From the NCBI GenBank assembly GCA_000434115.1, contig FR893923.1:1-11219 (forward strand): a stretch of 11,219 nt of DNA, written 5' to 3'. Below, piece by piece: positions 1 through 7,663 of this stretch. The notes under the pieces were generated by a model, which was given only the letters and a program-made list of their open reading frames with translations, ran no database searches and was not told the DNA's origin. The translations under genes and the position numbers were made by a program. Positions within the stretch are counted from its first letter, which is position 1. Each line of letters starts with the position of its first letter. The stretch comes from Roseburia sp. CAG:309 (lineage in GTDB: Bacteria > Bacillota > Clostridia > Lachnospirales > Lachnospiraceae).

Positions 1-770
1 TTATAAAAAAATGATTGAAAGGTTTCCAAACCATAAACATCCGAACCTATAATCTGCTCGGTACTTCCTACAAAAAGCACACCATCTTTTTTTAATGATT
101 GCGAAATGCCTTTGTATATTCGATCTTTTGCCTCTTCGGTAAAATAAATCAGAACGTTTCTGCACACAACCAAATCAAGGTTTCCGGGATACGTATCTTT
201 TAACAGATTATGTTCTTGAAAGGTAATACATCGTTTCAAGGAATCAGACACCTGATAATATCCGGAGTCTTTCTTTTCAAAAAATTTTTTCTGATACTTT
301 TCCGGAAGGGATTTTAAACTTTTTTCATTGTAACATCCCTGTCTGGCTTTGTCTAAAACTTCTTTGTCCATATCCGTAGCGATGATCTCAATACGTTCTA
401 ACGGATAGAACTCGCTGAGAACCATTGCCAGAGAATACGGCTCATCTCCCGTAGAGCAAGCGGCACTCCACACACGGATATTTTTTCCGGAATGTTTCAT
501 AATGTGTGGAATAATAATGGTTTCCAATGTTTTCCACTGAGCCGGATTGCGATAAAACTCAGACACATTTATTGTAAGATATGTAATAAATGTATTATAT
601 ACTTCACGGTCTCTTTTTAACAACTGAAAAAATTCCGCTAAGTTTTTACACCGGTGCCTTCCCATAAAACTGAGAATGCGGCGTTTCATCTGAGTTTCCT
701 TGTAAGAGTTTAAGTCAAGTCCGGATAATAGCAAAAAATCTTTTTTAAAACCTTCATACTCGTCTAACAT
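1..770 (-). CDS. cheR: CheR-type chemotaxis protein methyltransferase (3' end cut by window edge)
   Basis: An open frame starts at ATG 770 and stays open to the left edge, giving 256 complete codons with no stop seen. CheR uses S-adenosylmethionine to methylate glutamates on chemoreceptor signalling domains in the cytoplasm. Residues 1-75 are the helical N-terminal domain, ending in NVSEFYRNPAQW (69-80), the family's N(V/T)(S/T)xFFR motif. The SAM-binding loop is WSAACSTGDEPYS (101-113), the acidic strand end is ATDMD (131-135), and DLVVCRNVLIYF (199-210) is the conserved late methyltransferase motif. The last visible residues, FQSFFY, resemble the usual CheR C-terminus, so probably only a few codons are missing. 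It lies 27 bp after the rpsA stop with no visible terminator and only a distant GAGG as ribosome binding site, so it may be read through from the housekeeping block. The family call is firm; the receptor partners are unknown. Confidence 0.93.
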   Translation of the reverse strand, partial: MLDEYEGFKKDFLLLSGLDLNSYKETQMKRRILSFMGRHRCKNLAEFFQLLKRDREVYNTFITYLTINVSEFYRNPAQWKTLETIIIPHIMKHSGKNIRVWSAACSTGDEPYSLAMVLSEFYPLERIEIIATDMDKEVLDKARQGCYNEKSLKSLPEKYQKKFFEKKDSGYYQVSDSLKRCITFQEHNLLKDTYPGNLDLVVCRNVLIYFTEEAKDRIYKGISQSLKKDGVLFVGSTEQIIGSDVYGLETFQSFFY

Positions 771-797
771 ATCTGTTTAAAACCTCAGTCGAATTAT

Positions 798-1895
798 TTA
801 TTCTGCTTCTTCTTCAGCAGCATCCTCGTTCTGTTTTTCAATCTCGAGAGCTTTGATGCTCAGGCTGATTTTCTTTGCTTCTTCATTGAAGTCCACGATC
901 TTTGCTGTAACTTCCTGTCCAACGCTTAATACGTCAGAAGGTTTTTCAACATGGTCGATGGAAATCTGGGATACATGAAGAAGTGCGTCGATGCCCTCTT
1001 CCAATTCAACAAAAGCACCAAAATCTGTCATACGGGCAACTTTTCCTGTTACGACCTGACCTTTCTCATATTTTTCAGATGCGTTTTTCCAAGGATTGTT
1101 TGAATCCAGTTTCATAGTCAAAGCAATCTTTGTACCGGAAATATCTTTGATCATAACTTCTACTTTATCGCCAACTTTGAATAATTTCTTAGGATCGTCT
1201 ACACGTCCCCAGCTCATTTCTGAGATGTGAAGAAGACCATCTGCTCCGCCGAGATCAATAAATGCACCAAAATCGGTAAGGTTCTTTACGGTACCTTCTA
1301 CCATCATACCAACTTCGATACGGGCAAGAAGTGCCTCCTGAGCCTCTTTTTTCTGAGCCACGATAAGCTGTTTGCGGTCACCGATAATTCTTCTCTTGCG
1401 AGGATTTACTTCAGTAAGAACAAACTCAATCTCCTGTCCTTCGTACTTGGAAAGGTCTTTTTCGTATACGTCGGATACCAGACTAGCCGGAATGAATACA
1501 CGGCCTTCTCCATAAGAAACACTCAAGCCGCCTTTCAATGCTGCTGTTACTGTTCCTTTCAGAACCTCGCCGCTTTCCATAGCCTCTTCAAATACTTTGT
1601 TCATCTTATCCTGCTGTAATCTCTTGTAAGTAAGAAGAACCTGACCTTCTCCGTCGTTTACTTTAAGAACCTTTACAGTGAGCTTATCATCAACTTTAAC
1701 TTCTTTTGTCAAATCAACATCTGGATTATTGCTGTATTCGCTTTTTGTCAAGATACCATCTGCTTTATATCTGATATTCAAGATAATTTCATTCTCATTA
1801 ACGCTGATAACTGTCCCTTCTACAATCGCACCATTATGGATTGTTACTGATGATTCCTCTTTTAATAATTCTTCAAAACTTCTTTCTTCTGACAT
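798..1895 (-). CDS. rpsA: Ribosomal protein S1-like RNA-binding protein with four S1 domains
   Basis: The 365-aa product has four S1 (OB-fold) RNA-binding repeats at about residues 22-92, 109-178, 196-264 and 278-349. The last two are the most canonical, with TDFGAFIDLGGADGLLHISE and TDFGAFVELEEGIDALLHVS. The tail is strongly acidic (ending DAAEEEAE). E. coli S1 has six domains; four is usual for low-GC Firmicutes, where the homolog may bind mRNA and the 30S subunit but its essential translation role is less certain. The ATG start at 1895 has GGAGG at 1906-1910, 10 nt upstream and inside the ispH coding sequence. The first 34 bp overlap the end of ispH in another frame, so translation is likely coupled. 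The neighbourhood cmk-ispH-rpsA fits the widespread cmk-rpsA gene pairing. Family assignment is secure; calling it a true ribosomal subunit protein is inference. Confidence 0.94.
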   Translation of the reverse strand: MSEERSFEELLKEESSVTIHNGAIVEGTVISVNENEIILNIRYKADGILTKSEYSNNPDVDLTKEVKVDDKLTVKVLKVNDGEGQVLLTYKRLQQDKMNKVFEEAMESGEVLKGTVTAALKGGLSVSYGEGRVFIPASLVSDVYEKDLSKYEGQEIEFVLTEVNPRKRRIIGDRKQLIVAQKKEAQEALLARIEVGMMVEGTVKNLTDFGAFIDLGGADGLLHISEMSWGRVDDPKKLFKVGDKVEVMIKDISGTKIALTMKLDSNNPWKNASEKYEKGQVVTGKVARMTDFGAFVELEEGIDALLHVSQISIDHVEKPSDVLSVGQEVTAKIVDFNEEAKKISLSIKALEIEKQNEDAAEEEAE

Positions 1896-2737
1896 GCCTC
1901 TAGAACCTCCTGAATAATGTTTTTTGGGGTGGATGCCCCTGCAGTAATACCTAGGCTTGACGAAAATTGAATCTGCTCCAGATTCAAATCTTCTAATGTC
2001 TGTATAAAATAAGTGTTTTCACACTGATTTTTACTGATTTCAAATAACTTTCTGGAATTTGAACTGTTTTTCCCGCCTATAACAATCATCGCATCGGAAA
2101 CAGCTGCTAACTCCTCAGCTTCTTTTTGTCTCTCTGCGGTGGCATTGCATATAGTATTCACAGCAATTATATCATAACCTTTTTTTGAAAGAATTTCAAC
2201 TAAATCTTTAAATTTTTTGTAATTAAATGTCGTTTGAGCGACAATGCACACTTTTTTTGTCGCATCTTTTAAGGTGAAATTCAGCGCTTCTTCCTCGGTT
2301 TCAAGGGCTTTCCCGTGCCCTTCGCACCATCCGAGGATACCCTGCACCTCGGGATGAACTTTGCTGCCTATAATGACAATATCATACCCTTTTTCTGCAT
2401 ATTTTTCAACTGTTGTATGAATTTTTTTTACAAAAGGGCAGGTACAGTCTACAATATTGGCGCTTACATTTTCCAGTTTTGTATAAATTTCTTTGGATAT
2501 CCCGTGGGAACGAATGATAACGGTGGCATCCTCCAGAGGATGTTTTCCGTAAAAAAGTTCTTCTTCACTCAGGGCAAGAACTCCTTTCTGCTCCAGATCC
2601 GCAACCACTTCTTCATTGTGAATGATAGGTCCCAGGGTGTAAACCGGTTTTCCTTTTGCTGCTTCGGTATATGCCATATCGACAGCGCGCTTAACTCCGA
2701 AGCAGAATCCGGCTGTTTTGGCAAGTGATACGTTCAT
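1862..2737 (-). CDS. ispH: 4-hydroxy-3-methylbut-2-enyl diphosphate reductase (IspH/LytB)
   Basis: IspH is the last enzyme of the MEP isoprenoid pathway. It reduces HMBPP to IPP and DMAPP with a [4Fe-4S] cluster in the cytoplasm. The three cluster cysteines are visible: C12 in AGFCFGVKRAV, C100 in DCTCPFVKKIH and C197 in NTICNATAERQ. Substrate-pocket residues are also present: H40 in IIHNEEVV, H128 and E130 in HPEVQG, and T169-N172 in QTTFN. At 291 aa it is full length for a stand-alone enzyme. The ATG at 2737 has GGGAG a few bases upstream. The C-terminus runs 34 bp into rpsA in a different frame, ending with TAA at 1862-1864. In many Clostridia ispH and the S1 gene are fused into one protein; here they are separate but overlapping. 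The gap to cmk is 40 bp. Confidence 0.96.
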   Translation of the reverse strand: MNVSLAKTAGFCFGVKRAVDMAYTEAAKGKPVYTLGPIIHNEEVVADLEQKGVLALSEEELFYGKHPLEDATVIIRSHGISKEIYTKLENVSANIVDCTCPFVKKIHTTVEKYAEKGYDIVIIGSKVHPEVQGILGWCEGHGKALETEEEALNFTLKDATKKVCIVAQTTFNYKKFKDLVEILSKKGYDIIAVNTICNATAERQKEAEELAAVSDAMIVIGGKNSSNSRKLFEISKNQCENTYFIQTLEDLNLEQIQFSSSLGITAGASTPKNIIQEVLEACQKKEVLKNY

Positions 2738-2777
2738 AATCTCTCCCGTTTTCTATTTTTTCAGAGTAACGATTTCG

Positions 2778-3437
2778 CTAGTCTGCTTTTTTTACGATGT
2801 CGATCAGACAATTTACGACTTCCTCGATAGACATATCGGAAGAATCGACAAGTACGGCATCGTCCGCCTGACGAAGCGGTGAAATCTCACGATTCATATC
2901 CTGTTCATCACGGAGAATGATGTCTTTTTCAATCTGATCCAGATCGCAGGTTTCCCCTTTTTCCTGTAATTCCTTGTAACGGCGCTTGGCGCGTACTCTG
3001 GAACTGGCAGTCAGATAGATTTTTACTTCGGCATTTGGAAGAACTACCGTTCCGATATCTCTTCCATCCATAATGACATCGTTTTCGGAAGCAATTTTTT
3101 GTTGCAGGGAAACCAGTTTTTTACGGACTTTTCCATATTTTGCCACTGTAGAGGCGGTTTTTCCGACTTCTTCTTTCCGGATTTCTTTGGAAACATTGGC
3201 TCCGTTTAGAAAAATCTGCTGTTCTCCGTTTTCATGGGATAATGTGATCTCGATATCATCGAGTCTGGCAACAACTGCTTCTTCGTCTGCCGGAGAAATC
3301 CCATTGTTTAACACATAGAGAGCAATTGTGCGGTACATTGCACCGGTGTCTAAATACACAAATGATAATTTTTTTGCCACTAATTTGGCGATAGAACTTT
3401 TCCCTGCACCTGCCGGGCCATCGAGCGCGATATTCAT
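2778..3437 (-). CDS. cmk: (d)CMP kinase
   Basis: Cytidylate kinase phosphorylates CMP and dCMP to the diphosphates with ATP, feeding RNA, DNA and phospholipid (CDP-diacylglycerol) synthesis. The 219-aa protein starts MNIALDGPAGAGKSS; the P-loop is GPAGAGKSS (7-15). Other family motifs are LDTGAMYR (29-36), DGRDIGT (124-130, CMP binding), the arginine-rich RAKRRYKEL (149-157) and the lid motif RDEQDMNR (176-183). The same frame is open further upstream, to 3530, but that stretch lies inside the preceding gene and does not look like Cmk. The ATG at 3437 is the right start: it places the P-loop at the family's usual position and has AAAGGA about 11 nt upstream. The gene begins 7 bp after the stop of the flavoprotein gene, which suggests co-translation. 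Confidence 0.95.
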   Translation of the reverse strand: MNIALDGPAGAGKSSIAKLVAKKLSFVYLDTGAMYRTIALYVLNNGISPADEEAVVARLDDIEITLSHENGEQQIFLNGANVSKEIRKEEVGKTASTVAKYGKVRKKLVSLQQKIASENDVIMDGRDIGTVVLPNAEVKIYLTASSRVRAKRRYKELQEKGETCDLDQIEKDIILRDEQDMNREISPLRQADDAVLVDSSDMSIEEVVNCLIDIVKKAD

Positions 3438-3444
3438 AACTCCG

Positions 3445-4716
3445 TTATTCCTTTCTTTCTTTTGATTTTTCAGCTGCCATCCTGCCGGCAAGATAACCGG
3501 TAGACCAGGCAATCTGTAAATTGTAACCACCTGTCATTGCGTCCACATCGATCATTTCTCCGGCAAAAAACAGATGATTGATTTTTTTGCTTTCCATCGT
3601 AGAAGGATCAATGTCTTTTACGGACACACCGCCGGAAGTGATGATCGCCTCTTTCCAGTCACGAAGGGACCGGATGGTAAAGCGCATCGCTTTGATCTCC
3701 GACACGAGGCGGTGTCTTTCGGTTTTTGTAATTTGATTTACTGCCGCTGCGCCATCTAAAGACGTGCGTTTTACTATAACGGGAATCATACTTTTTGGAA
3801 GCAGTTTCCCAAGACAGTTTTTCAAAGAAGTATTCGGGCTTTCTTCAAAATCCCTGACCAGACGTTTATCCAGTTTTTCCACAGACAACGCAGGCTTACA
3901 ATCCAGTATAGCATAAATCGTGTCATTTTCCAACCTTTTTCCTACTTCATGAGAAGCGGAAAGAACGATCGGACCGGTAATGCCAAAATGAGTAAACATC
4001 ATTTCCCCAAAATCACGGTAGATTTCCTGTTTTTTCCCATTCTCTTTTTCCACATAAAAAGCCATTTCCACGTTTTTCATCGAAAGACCCTGCATCTGCA
4101 TGGTATCCCGCTCTTTCACATTCATGGGAACCAGTGCGGGACGACAGGAAACGATGCGGTGGCCGGATTTTTTTGCAAACCGGAGCCCATCGCCGGTAGA
4201 ACCGGTAGAAGGATAGGAAAGTCCTCCGGTTGCCAGAATGATACAGCCGGCATGCAGAAGGGCATCGGGTGTCCGGATAGCACAAGCCGTTTCATGATCG
4301 TATAAAATCTGCTGACAGGGGGTATTCAGGTGAATGTCAACGCCGCCTCGCTTACATTCTTTTGCCAGACATTGAATGACATCGGAAGATTTATCAGAGA
4401 CAGGAAACACGCGGTTTCCTCGTTCTACTTTTGTCGAAAGCCCCCACTCCTGAAACAATTCTATCGTTTGAAAATTTGTCAATGTATAAAGACTGCTATA
4501 CATAAATTTAGCATTGGTATTGACGGCAGAAAAGAACTCTTCCGTCTCACAGGCATTGGTGAGATTGCAGCGTCCTTTTCCGGTAATATATATTTTTTTT
4601 CCTACTTTTTCGTTTTTTTCGATCAAAGCTACCTGTGCGCCTTCTTTGGACGCGGAGATGGCAGCCATCATACCGGCGGCACCGCCGCCGACTACGATCA
4701 CATCATATTTTTTCAA
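3445..4716 (-). CDS. HI0933/YhiN/BaiN-family FAD-dependent oxidoreductase
   Basis: This 423-aa protein is a predicted cytoplasmic flavoprotein. It opens with an FAD-binding Rossmann segment, MKKYDVIVVGGGAAG, with GxGxxG at G10, G12 and G15, followed by GKKIYITGKGRCNLTNA (39-55), the hallmark of the HI0933-like family. ATGGLSYPSTGSTGDG in the middle and FFAGEMIDVDAMTGGYNLQIAWSTG near the C-terminus complete the family signature. The physiological substrate is generally unknown; the related BaiN acts in bile-acid dehydroxylation, but membership alone does not support that role here. The start codon is TTG at 4716, with AGGA about 8 nt upstream. No ATG or GTG in frame fits, because the Rossmann strand begins at residue 4. 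It follows the lipoprotein gene by 21 bp and precedes cmk by 7 bp; this flavoprotein-cmk pairing recurs in Clostridia as far as I recall. Confidence 0.9.
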   Translation of the reverse strand: MKKYDVIVVGGGAAGMMAAISASKEGAQVALIEKNEKVGKKIYITGKGRCNLTNACETEEFFSAVNTNAKFMYSSLYTLTNFQTIELFQEWGLSTKVERGNRVFPVSDKSSDVIQCLAKECKRGGVDIHLNTPCQQILYDHETACAIRTPDALLHAGCIILATGGLSYPSTGSTGDGLRFAKKSGHRIVSCRPALVPMNVKERDTMQMQGLSMKNVEMAFYVEKENGKKQEIYRDFGEMMFTHFGITGPIVLSASHEVGKRLENDTIYAILDCKPALSVEKLDKRLVRDFEESPNTSLKNCLGKLLPKSMIPVIVKRTSLDGAAAVNQITKTERHRLVSEIKAMRFTIRSLRDWKEAIITSGGVSVKDIDPSTMESKKINHLFFAGEMIDVDAMTGGYNLQIAWSTGYLAGRMAAEKSKERKE

Positions 4717-4737
4717 TATTTCGTTCCTGCTTTCCGT

Positions 4738-5274
4738 TTATTTGGAGCGATAAACTTCGTTTTCATCAAATTCATAGTTGGCAGAATGATAAGCTCCTGT
4801 GTCACAGCGAAAGATCACATCATCCACATAAGAAAGATTGTCCAAAAGGCTGTTTGCCAGACAGTCCAAAACAAGCGTCTCGTATTTTTTCGAACAATTT
4901 TTTACCGGCGCATACTGGGAATCTAAAGTTACAAAGATCTGTCTTCGTTCTACCGTAAGTTCGGTTACTTTTATCGTATCTTCCAGATTATTTATTACCT
5001 CATCGGTAATAAATGCCGGCGTTACTTCATTATCGTATAAAGGGACGGAAATTGGCATAAGTTCTTCGTTGACTGTATCCACCGTATAGATGGAAATGGT
5101 CTTGATATTCCGTTTTTGGGGAGTTGATATCGCGGCAGGGGTCGTATCCTGCACGGAATCAATTTCTTCCTGTGTCAGATCCATATCCGAAGTGTCTTCA
5201 AAAGGCAACAGGGAACAGGAACACAAACTCAACGTCACCAGCAAAATACACGCGAAAGAGAACCAATGCTTCAT
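4738..5274 (-). CDS. GerMN-domain-like lipoprotein
   Basis: The 178-aa product has a short basic N-terminus (MKHW), a hydrophobic stretch (about residues 5-17) and a lipobox LCSC with the likely lipidated cysteine at C20. It is therefore probably anchored on the outer face of the cytoplasmic membrane. An acidic, flexible linker follows. The region from about residue 60 to 165 looks like a GerMN fold: TISIYTVD, a VTPAFITDEVINNL segment, IFVTLDSQYAPV, then LVLDCLANSLLDNLSYVDDVIF. GerM of Bacillus acts in sporulation and germination, but GerMN-like lipoproteins also occur elsewhere, so the role is not known here. I chose ATG 5274 over GTG 5283 because AAAGGAG sits 8 nt before the ATG; the GTG would overlap pncC by 4 bp (GTGA) and has no ribosome binding site at a useful distance. 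The domain call rests on pattern resemblance only. Confidence 0.68.
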   Translation of the reverse strand: MKHWFSFACILLVTLSLCSCSLLPFEDTSDMDLTQEEIDSVQDTTPAAISTPQKRNIKTISIYTVDTVNEELMPISVPLYDNEVTPAFITDEVINNLEDTIKVTELTVERRQIFVTLDSQYAPVKNCSKKYETLVLDCLANSLLDNLSYVDDVIFRCDTGAYHSANYEFDENEVYRSK

Positions 5275-5279
5275 TGGAT

Positions 5280-5753
5280 TCACTCCTTTAATGCTTTTTT
5301 TGCAAGAGCCAATGCTGCTTCCACTGCGGCATTCCGTACTTCGCTCCGGTCTCCTTTAAAAATATGTCGTTCCACAAAAGTGTTTCCCATGCAGTAACAA
5401 CCGAGATAAACCAGTCCAACCGGTTTTTCGGCAGTTCCTCCATCCGGGCCGGCGATTCCCGTAGCACTCAATGCCACCTCTGCGTTCGCCGCTTTTGCTG
5501 CGCCTTCTGCCATCTGTCGGGCAGTTTCTTCACTGACAGCACCTACCGTATCCAATGTTTCTTCTTTTACACCAAGAAGGGTTTGTTTGGCTTCATTGGA
5601 ATAGGTTACAAATGCCTGGTGAAATACACCGGAAGCTCCGCTGGCGTTTACGATACGCCCGGAGATCAATCCTCCTGTACATGACTCTGCGGTTGTTATC
5701 GTAGCATTTCTTTTTGTCAATTCTTTGACAAGCCATTGTTCCAGAGTTTCCAT
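5280..5753 (-). CDS. pncC: CinA C-terminal domain protein, NMN amidohydrolase (PncC type)
   Basis: This is a stand-alone CinA C-terminal domain (157 aa), the enzyme that deamidates nicotinamide mononucleotide to nicotinate mononucleotide in the pyridine nucleotide cycle. Visible signatures are ITTAESCTGGLISGRIV (19-35) and SATGIAGPDGGTAEKPVG (96-113), both typical of the family. The N-terminal molybdopterin-binding-like domain of full-length CinA is absent. The frame also has an ATG at 5765, but AAAGG lies directly against it; ATG 5753 (METLEQW) has GGTGAT at a better distance and matches the usual short N-terminus, so it is preferred. The gene starts 15 bp after the pgsA stop and ends just before the lipoprotein start. 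A pgsA-cinA arrangement is common in Firmicutes, where recA often follows; recA is not here. Confidence 0.9.
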   Translation of the reverse strand: METLEQWLVKELTKRNATITTAESCTGGLISGRIVNASGASGVFHQAFVTYSNEAKQTLLGVKEETLDTVGAVSEETARQMAEGAAKAANAEVALSATGIAGPDGGTAEKPVGLVYLGCYCMGNTFVERHIFKGDRSEVRNAAVEAALALAKKALKE

Positions 5754-5768
5754 TGAAATCACCATCCT

Positions 5769-6323
5769 TTACAGCGTTTCCGTATCGCTTAATACGGCAC
5801 GGTTTTTATAAATATAATCCAGCAGGGATATGATGGTCAGCGCAACGGCAGCCCAGATCAATATCCATTCCAGAATTTCGATGCCGGAAAAGGAAAAATC
5901 AAGGATAAGCACGATGGACATAATCATCTGTGCCACGGTTTTTACCTTTCCCCAATAATTAGCAGCAATGACAATCCCCTTTTCTGCCGCGATCAGCCGG
6001 AATCCGCTGATGATAAATTCGCGGGCAATGATGACAATGACTGCCCAGGCAGGCATCACACATTCGGAATCGGCTGCAAAACAGATCAGCGCAGAGCAGA
6101 CAAGCAGTTTATCTGCCAGCGGATCCATAAATTTTCCAAAAGTCGTTGTTTCGTTATATTTTCTGGCAAGATATCCGTCCAGAAAATCCGTAATGCAGGC
6201 GAGAATAAATACTGCGGCAGCAATATAATCGCTATAGGGAACGGCATCCCATAACATAAATACAATAAAGAATGGAATCAAAATCACACGAATCATGGTT
6301 AATTTATTCGGTATGTTATTCAT
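5769..6323 (-). CDS. pgsA: CDP-diacylglycerol-glycerol-3-phosphate 3-phosphatidyltransferase
   Basis: PgsA makes phosphatidylglycerol phosphate from CDP-diacylglycerol and glycerol 3-phosphate in the cytoplasmic membrane, the committed step to phosphatidylglycerol and cardiolipin. The 184-aa protein has the full CDP-alcohol phosphatidyltransferase signature DxxDGxxARx8Gx3Dx3D: D46, D49, G50, A53, R54, G63, D67, D71. It has several hydrophobic helices (about 11-27, 32-45, 72-90, 90-110, 130-170), as expected for the family. The N-terminus NIPNKLTMIRVILIP is typical of PgsA and supports the start at ATG 6323. That ATG overlaps the rimO stop as ATGA (4 bp) and has GGAGG 7 nt upstream inside rimO, so it is translationally coupled to rimO. 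The related enzymes PssA and cardiolipin synthase are less likely given the N-terminus and length. Confidence 0.93.
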   Translation of the reverse strand: MNNIPNKLTMIRVILIPFFIVFMLWDAVPYSDYIAAAVFILACITDFLDGYLARKYNETTTFGKFMDPLADKLLVCSALICFAADSECVMPAWAVIVIIAREFIISGFRLIAAEKGIVIAANYWGKVKTVAQMIMSIVLILDFSFSGIEILEWILIWAAVALTIISLLDYIYKNRAVLSDTETL

Positions 6324-7663
6324 TTATCATCCTCCTCACTACATATTTCACCGATCAGATCATAGCCCTTCGCATCGGTAACCAAAAGTTTTACCATGGT
6401 TCCGGATACGATTTCATATGGCACCTGAAAGAAGATACATCCGTCGATCTCCGGAGTATCCCGGTAGGTTCGGGCAACATATACATCATCCTGCGGCAGA
6501 TAACCGTCTACGATGGCTGCGTAAGTTTTTCCTACCAGTGTTTCGTTTTGTGCAAAGATCACTTCCTGCTGTGCTTCCATGATCTCGTCTGCCCACTGAC
6601 GGCGGAGTTCCATATCAATCTGTTCCGGATAATTTGCTGCTTTTGTACCTTCTTCTTCCGAATAAGGAAAGACACCAAGGCGGTCAAATTTCATCTCCCG
6701 CACAAATTCGATACATTCCTCATGCTGTTCGCTGGTTTCACCCGGAAAGCCGCTGATGAGTGTGGTTCGCAGGGCAATATCCGGAATTTCTGTTCGAAGC
6801 ATCTTGATCTTTTGAATCAATTCTGCTTTTGTCGTGCGGCGTCCCATGCGTTTCAGGACATCGTCGTTACAATGCTGGATCGGAAGATCCAGATAGTGAC
6901 ACACTTTCGGATTGTTACGAAGTTCCTGTGCCAGTTCTAATGTAATCTCTTCCGGGTAACAGTACAAAACGCGGATCCATGCAATATCACGGATTTCAGA
7001 CAAACGGCGAAGCAGTTCCGGAAGTTTTTTCTCATGGTAGAGATCTACACCATATAATGTAGTTTCCTGTGCCACCAGAATCAATTCCCGAATCCCTTTT
7101 TCAGCAAGTTTTTCCGCTTCTTCAATCAAATCTTCCATCGGGACACTTCGATAATGGCCACGCATGGAAGGAATAATACAATACGTACAGTTTTTATTGC
7201 AGCCTTCGCTGATCTTTAAATATCCAACATGCGACATACCGGAAGTAACACGGTCGGTCAGATGAACCGGAAGATAATCCAGTTCTTTTGTCAGCGACGT
7301 ATGCTCTCCGCCCAGTGCCTTTTTCACAACGACCGCAATGTCATCGTAGGCAGTCGTTCCAATCACACCGTCAATCTCCGGCATTTCTTCAAGGATCGTA
7401 TCCTGATAACGTTCTGCAAGACAGCCGGAAGCAATCAGCACTTTACATTTTCCTGTCTTTTTATATTCAGCAAGTTCGAGCAGGGTTTCAATACTCTCCT
7501 GTTTGGCATCGTGGATAAAAGCACACGTATTGACGACGATGATCTCCGCCTGTTCCGGTTCATCGGTCAATTCATAGCCTTCTTTGGCAAGAAGTGCCAG
7601 CATTTTTTCACTGTCAACCAGATTTTTGTCACAACCTAAAGAGACAAAATAAATGTGCATCAT
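6320..7663 (-). CDS. rimO: Ribosomal protein uS12 methylthiotransferase RimO
   Basis: RimO is a radical-SAM enzyme that adds a methylthio group to the conserved aspartate of ribosomal protein S12. The 447-aa protein has the N-terminal methylthiotransferase domain with its three cluster cysteines C11 (SLGCDKNLVDSE), C47 (VNTCAF) and C81 (ASGCLAERY). The radical-SAM motif CxxxCxxC is C155, C159, C162 (SEGCNKNCTYCIIP). A C-terminal TRAM domain occupies about 378-440. GCDKNLVDSE separates RimO from the tRNA enzymes MiaB and MtaB, which have different residues there. The ATG at 7663 overlaps the folD stop as ATGA and has AAAGGA 8 nt upstream; the next codon is also ATG (7660). rimO-pgsA coupling is common in Firmicutes. 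Confidence 0.95.
   Translation of the reverse strand: MMHIYFVSLGCDKNLVDSEKMLALLAKEGYELTDEPEQAEIIVVNTCAFIHDAKQESIETLLELAEYKKTGKCKVLIASGCLAERYQDTILEEMPEIDGVIGTTAYDDIAVVVKKALGGEHTSLTKELDYLPVHLTDRVTSGMSHVGYLKISEGCNKNCTYCIIPSMRGHYRSVPMEDLIEEAEKLAEKGIRELILVAQETTLYGVDLYHEKKLPELLRRLSEIRDIAWIRVLYCYPEEITLELAQELRNNPKVCHYLDLPIQHCNDDVLKRMGRRTTKAELIQKIKMLRTEIPDIALRTTLISGFPGETSEQHEECIEFVREMKFDRLGVFPYSEEEGTKAANYPEQIDMELRRQWADEIMEAQQEVIFAQNETLVGKTYAAIVDGYLPQDDVYVARTYRDTPEIDGCIFFQVPYEIVSGTMVKLLVTDAKGYDLIGEICSEEDDK

Noticed and set aside
1862..1895. Programmed -1 frameshift producing an IspH-S1 fusion
   Set aside because: A -1 shift would join the frames, but no canonical X XXY YYZ slippery heptamer is in the overlap and rpsA has its own strong ribosome binding site and ATG.
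3438..3530. 31-codon upstream extension of cmk
   Set aside because: It overlaps the 3' end of the flavoprotein gene and would push the P-loop about 30 residues away from its usual place near the N-terminus.
4330..4926. 198-codon open frame on the plus strand
   Set aside because: It lies antisense to the well-supported flavoprotein and lipoprotein genes, its product matches nothing I recognise and is rich in Phe/His/Cys as expected of a shadow frame.
5275..5283. GTG start for the lipoprotein gene, overlapping the pncC stop as GTGA
   Set aside because: AAAGGAG lies directly before this GTG but 8 nt before ATG 5274, so the ribosome binding site favours the ATG.
6272..6940. 222-codon open frame on the plus strand
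   Set aside because: It is antisense to rimO and the start of pgsA, both of which carry complete catalytic motifs; no ribosome binding site or coherent domain is seen.
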